Assembly: GCA_947625015.1 (NCBI GenBank)
Contig: CANQMR010000008.1
Span: 36,852 to 100,851, forward strand
DNA: 64,000 nucleotides
Direction: 5' to 3'
Origin: an uncultured Lachnospiraceae bacterium
GTDB taxonomy: Bacteria > Bacillota > Clostridia > Lachnospirales > Lachnospiraceae
Shown here: one piece after another, positions 60,981 to 64,000 of the stretch
Numbering within the stretch: the stretch's first letter is position 1
Layout: the number at the start of each line of letters is the position of its first letter
Translations under genes and position numbers: made by a program
Notes under the pieces: model-generated
What the model saw: the letters and a program-made list of their open reading frames with translations, nothing else
The model's database searches: none
Told to the model about the DNA's origin: nothing

Positions 60981-61739
60981 ATGTACAATCTTGTAAATTT
61001 AAAGGACAAAACAATATTAATAACCGGGGCATCCTCCGGTATCGGACAAGCTATTGCTGAGCTGCTGGATAAGCTGGAGGCGAGAGTGATTCTGGTAGCA
61101 AGGAGAGAGGATAAGCTCCGGGAGGTGCTGGACGGATTAAATAATCAGTCATCCTGTTATTATGTGGCGGATTTATCAAAACTGGATGGGATAGAGGAAC
61201 TGATAAAAGGAATTATCGCAGAACAGGGCGCGCTTGATGGTTTTGTACATAGTGCAGGAATCGGAAGTTCAAGGCCCCTCAAAACAATAAAGCCCAATAT
61301 TCTACAGGAAGTGATGAGCATTAATTTTTCTTCATTTGTAGAAATATGCAGATGCATATCTATTAAAAAGAGGTATGCAGAAAGTGGTTGCAGCATTGTA
61401 GGTATTTCATCCATAGCCTCTTGTCAGGGGAATGCAAGCAAGACCGCATATTCCGCATCAAAGGCTGCCATGGATGCAGCAGTGCGTTGCATGGCAAAGG
61501 AATTGTCAGTAAAGGGCTTTCGTGTGAATACGGTTATGCCGGGCTGGATTGAAACAGCGATTTATGAGCAGCATATGCAAAACACAAAAGGTTCTGCTGA
61601 TGTGGAGGCTGTGAGGGCAAGACAGTATTTAGGTGTTGGAAAGCCTGTTGATGTAGCAACTCTGGTGGCATTTTTATTAAGTGATGCGGCCCGTTTGATA
61701 ACCGGGGCTTCTCTTGATGTGACGGGGGGGGGCGCTTAA
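60981..61739 (+). CDS. FabG-like 3-oxoacyl-ACP reductase (SDR), with poly-G tract at its end
   Basis: This 252-residue SDR has ITGASSGIGQAIAE, HSAGIGSS (the NNAG position), Ser in GISSIAS, YSASK (Tyr, Lys) and a C-terminal GASLDVTGGGA. It lacks the N-terminal extension of the other two SDRs here and resembles ketoacyl reductases, fitting the ACP before and the KAS III after it. A 9-G run (61724-61732) ends the gene; slippage would add or change only a few C-terminal residues, so its effect is likely small or on the spacing to the next gene. Confidence 0.88.
   Translation: MYNLVNLKDKTILITGASSGIGQAIAELLDKLEARVILVARREDKLREVLDGLNNQSSCYYVADLSKLDGIEELIKGIIAEQGALDGFVHSAGIGSSRPLKTIKPNILQEVMSINFSSFVEICRCISIKKRYAESGCSIVGISSIASCQGNASKTAYSASKAAMDAAVRCMAKELSVKGFRVNTVMPGWIETAIYEQHMQNTKGSADVEAVRARQYLGVGKPVDVATLVAFLLSDAARLITGASLDVTGGGA
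61724..61732 (+). repeat. Poly-G tract (9 G), in frame at gene end
   Basis: The run encodes the last Gly residues of the FabG-like protein, directly before its stop codon. Confidence 0.95.
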
Positions 61740-61816
61740 CATGTTAGGTTTAGGTCTGTTATCCGGATTGCCGGAGAAAGATAGAATGAAGGAGTAATGG
61801 AAAGGAAGACGAGATA

Positions 61817-62920
61817 ATGCCATTTTTTCAATACGAACATATAAAAATCAGTGCCGTTGCCAGCGCAGTTCCCGCACAAACAGTAAGAGCGGATGATTTT
61901 AAAGAAGTTTTTGGCAAGGAGCAGGTGGATAAATTTAAGGATATGGTAGGTGTTCAGGAGTATCGGAAAACAAGGGAACATCAGACGGCTTCAGATTTAG
62001 GCTTTGCAGCGGCAGAAAAAATTATCCAGGAAAAGAAGATTGACAGAGAGGAAATTGGCGCATTGGTATTCGCCTCTCATTCTCCTGATTACAGGAAGCC
62101 TGCTACAGCCTGTGTGCTTCATAAGCGGTTAGGACTGTCCAAAGATTGCGCGGCTTTTGATATAGGTTTGGGGTGCAGTGCTTTTGTATATGGAACACAG
62201 GTGATTTGTTCTATGCTTGCTAATTCGGATATAAAAAAGGCGCTGTTGATTGTAGCAGAGAGCTGTACAAAAATGATTAATCCAGAGGATAAATCGATTG
62301 TAATGTTGTTTGGGGATGCCGGAAGCGCTGTTTTATATGAGAAAACAGAAGAAACTGCGTCGATTAAAGCCCTGTTGCGAACAGATGGAACAGGTTATAA
62401 GACGATTATTGTACCTGGTGGTGGAGCTCGTAACCTTACACCAAGCCCGGAGCCATTGATGTGGAAAGATGGTAATGAGAGAACATTATACAATACTAAC
62501 ATGAATGGCGTGGCAGTCTTTACATTTACTATTTCAGATGTTCCCGATACAATAGGGGAATTTTTAAACAAGACAAATACTGTTGTTGAAGATTATGACT
62601 GTTTTGCAATGCATCAGGCCAATAAATATATTCATAAACAGTTGTCTAAAAAACTCAAAATCCCCATGGAAAAAATGCCGGTATGTCTTGATCATTATGG
62701 AAATACATCTGCTCCTGCAATTCCTCTTACATTATGTGATACATATGGACAAAAAGAAGAGGATAAGGATATTCAGACATTGATGTGTGGTTTTGGCGTA
62801 GGGCTTTCGTGGGGTGTTGTTAGTGCAAAAATAAATATGGCAGATATCTATGAAGTGATAGAAACAGATGATATTTATGAGAATGGAATTATTAACTGTC
62901 AGGAAGATTTTGATAATTAG
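61817..62920 (+). CDS. 3-oxoacyl-ACP synthase III-like enzyme (KAS III, FabH-like)
   Basis: This 367-residue thiolase-fold condensing enzyme has the catalytic triad: Cys120 in GLGCSAFVYG, His in FAMHQANKYIHK and Asn in HYGNTSAPAIPL. It is slightly longer than housekeeping FabH, with an acidic C-terminal tail. In context it would condense a starter acyl-CoA with malonyl-ACP, or simply transfer an acyl group, producing a substrate for the reductase at 60981. RBS AAGGAAG lies before the ATG. Confidence 0.92.
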   Translation: MPFFQYEHIKISAVASAVPAQTVRADDFKEVFGKEQVDKFKDMVGVQEYRKTREHQTASDLGFAAAEKIIQEKKIDREEIGALVFASHSPDYRKPATACVLHKRLGLSKDCAAFDIGLGCSAFVYGTQVICSMLANSDIKKALLIVAESCTKMINPEDKSIVMLFGDAGSAVLYEKTEETASIKALLRTDGTGYKTIIVPGGGARNLTPSPEPLMWKDGNERTLYNTNMNGVAVFTFTISDVPDTIGEFLNKTNTVVEDYDCFAMHQANKYIHKQLSKKLKIPMEKMPVCLDHYGNTSAPAIPLTLCDTYGQKEEDKDIQTLMCGFGVGLSWGVVSAKINMADIYEVIETDDIYENGIINCQEDFDN

Positions 62921-62976
62921 TAAAAATAAATATTATAATTTGACTGAAATGGAACAGCGGATAGGAGGAGTCTGGA

Positions 62977-63939
62977 ATGAACCAATGTTATCTTTGGGAA
63001 AAAGTGCAGGAATATGGAGAGGTATTAAAAGATAAACCAGCAGTAATAGTGGGGGATGTGGTGACAACTTATGGACAGTTAGCAGATAAGGTTCGCACAG
63101 CACAGATGAATCTTCTGGCATTGGGTGTAAAGGAACAGGAGGCGGTTTTGTTCAGTGCACCCTCCAGAGTGGAGTATATTGTTGCTTATCTGGCTTTGCT
63201 GGGAATAAATGCGATAGCAGTGCCCCTTCACAAGTCTGCTTCCTATGATGAGGTAAAATATATCTTGGATTTAACGAAAGCGCATCTGATTTTGACGGAT
63301 CACCCAAAGTTGAAAGAAATTCCGCACAGCTATTCCTTAAATCATATATGTAATAGTAAATTACCTGATTCCAGAAACTGTGCTGTAGAAATGTCAAAAA
63401 CAGGGGAGACGGAAATCAGTGAAATTCTCTTCACATCTGGAACTACGGGGAAGCCCAAGGGAGTTGTCCTTTCTAAAGCGGCAATAGCAGCCAGCATATA
63501 TAATACTGCAACAGGTATCGGCATGCGGCAGGAGGATGTTTTGCTGCTGCCTTTACCGCTTAACCATTCTTTTGGTATGCGTGTGTTAAGATCGGCCTTA
63601 TATAATGGGGAAACCATAGTTCTTCAAAACGGTTTTTCTTTTGCCAAAGAATTGATTAAGAATATTGAAGTATGGCATTGCAACTGTATGGCGTGTGTGA
63701 ACGCTGGTTTTGAGATGATCAGGCAGCAGATATCCGATGAATATATTGAGGTGCTGGGTAAATTGAGATATATTGAATTTGGTGCGGGTGCAGTACCTGT
63801 CAGTACCAGAAAACTGCTTCGAAAAAAATTGCCGGATACATTAATATATAACACATGGGGTTCTACGGAGACGGGCGGCGCGCTTTTTTTGGATATCAGC
63901 AATCAAGAGGATAAGTTGGAAACAGGTAGTGTCAAGTGA
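62977..63939 (+). CDS. AMP-dependent acyl ligase, truncated at the C-terminus
   Basis: The 320-residue remnant of an adenylate-forming enzyme has the P loop TSGTTGKPKG (about residue 152), LPLNHSFG and the YNTWGSTETGG motif. Full-length relatives are about 480-520 residues. Here the frame ends (stop 63937) right after ETGSV, where GxP should follow, so the ATP-binding Asp motif and the C-terminal lid with its catalytic Lys are missing. None of the three forward frames after 63933 continues the protein. It is probably interrupted by an inserted element and inactive. It would have loaded an acyl group onto the ACP at 60714. Confidence 0.87.
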   Translation: MNQCYLWEKVQEYGEVLKDKPAVIVGDVVTTYGQLADKVRTAQMNLLALGVKEQEAVLFSAPSRVEYIVAYLALLGINAIAVPLHKSASYDEVKYILDLTKAHLILTDHPKLKEIPHSYSLNHICNSKLPDSRNCAVEMSKTGETEISEILFTSGTTGKPKGVVLSKAAIAASIYNTATGIGMRQEDVLLLPLPLNHSFGMRVLRSALYNGETIVLQNGFSFAKELIKNIEVWHCNCMACVNAGFEMIRQQISDEYIEVLGKLRYIEFGAGAVPVSTRKLLRKKLPDTLIYNTWGSTETGGALFLDISNQEDKLETGSVK

Positions 63940-64000
63940 CATATGAAAAACTGAGCTGAAAAAAACAGGCTCTGATGAACCTTGAAAAATGCAGATATTG
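63930..64000. mobile_element. Possible edge of an inserted element
   Basis: The AMP-ligase reading frame stops abruptly near 63930 inside a conserved motif, and the following about 70 bp do not encode the rest in any forward frame. This fits an insertion sequence end, but the sequence is too short to name a family and the window ends here. Confidence 0.35.

Overview
The window reads as the chromosome of a gut-type anaerobic Firmicute, most likely a Lachnospiraceae (Clostridia). The signs are strong AGGAGG-type ribosome sites with some GTG starts, low to middling GC, Clostridia-type PurF and PurB, a flavin reductase-rubredoxin, FtsX-type permeases with very large coiled-coil loops, BspA/InlB-repeat surface proteins, and LoaP-controlled exopolysaccharide (EPS) genes. 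No tRNA, rRNA or CRISPR array was seen. Assignments rest on reading motifs and gene order; no database search was possible.

Layout. 0-3.1 kb (minus strand): a NarL-type two-component system whose kinase and regulator genes are separated by a surface lipoprotein gene. 3.3-6.6 kb: three genes that look like orphan immunity proteins (CdiI-like, ankyrin, DUF4304). 6.8-10.1 kb: an ABC-2 exporter. 10.1-14.9 kb: a large surface protein, a cell-wall amidase and a PilZ protein. 15.0-18.0 kb: purF-purB with a clear terminator. 18.1-22.0 kb: an AT-rich operon with a CPBP membrane protease fused to a C39-like peptidase, followed by an OmpR-type regulator and a kinase. 22-25.4 kb: citrate synthase, flavoredoxin-rubredoxin, AI-2E permease. 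25.6-29.6 kb: an FtsX-type ABC transporter. 29.7-30.3 kb: a YefM-YoeB toxin-antitoxin pair with an intact promoter and operator. 30.3-31.7 kb: a second PurF-like protein that has lost its glutaminase residues.

32.1-43.0 kb is a signalling operon: an HD-GYP response regulator, three hybrid histidine kinases (one fused to a DegV fatty-acid-binding domain, one with two tandem extracellular sensor regions) and a stand-alone receiver. It ends in a terminator shared with a converging XRE regulator.

43.7-64.0 kb is an AT-rich EPS/capsule island led by the antiterminator LoaP. It holds glycosyltransferases, a Wzy-like polymerase, a Wzx flippase, acyl- and pyruvyl-transferases, a kinase/HAD/nucleotidyltransferase cassette, and an acyl-making module (ACP, ketoreductase, KAS III, AMP-ligase). 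The most striking observation is that five EPS genes carry runs of 7-9 G, the only runs that long I found in the window. Two of these genes, a GT4 glycosyltransferase and an SDR, are currently out of frame by exactly one extra G. This is the pattern expected of phase-variable contingency loci, although homopolymer sequencing error must be excluded. The last gene is cut off inside its adenylate-forming domain, probably by a mobile element.
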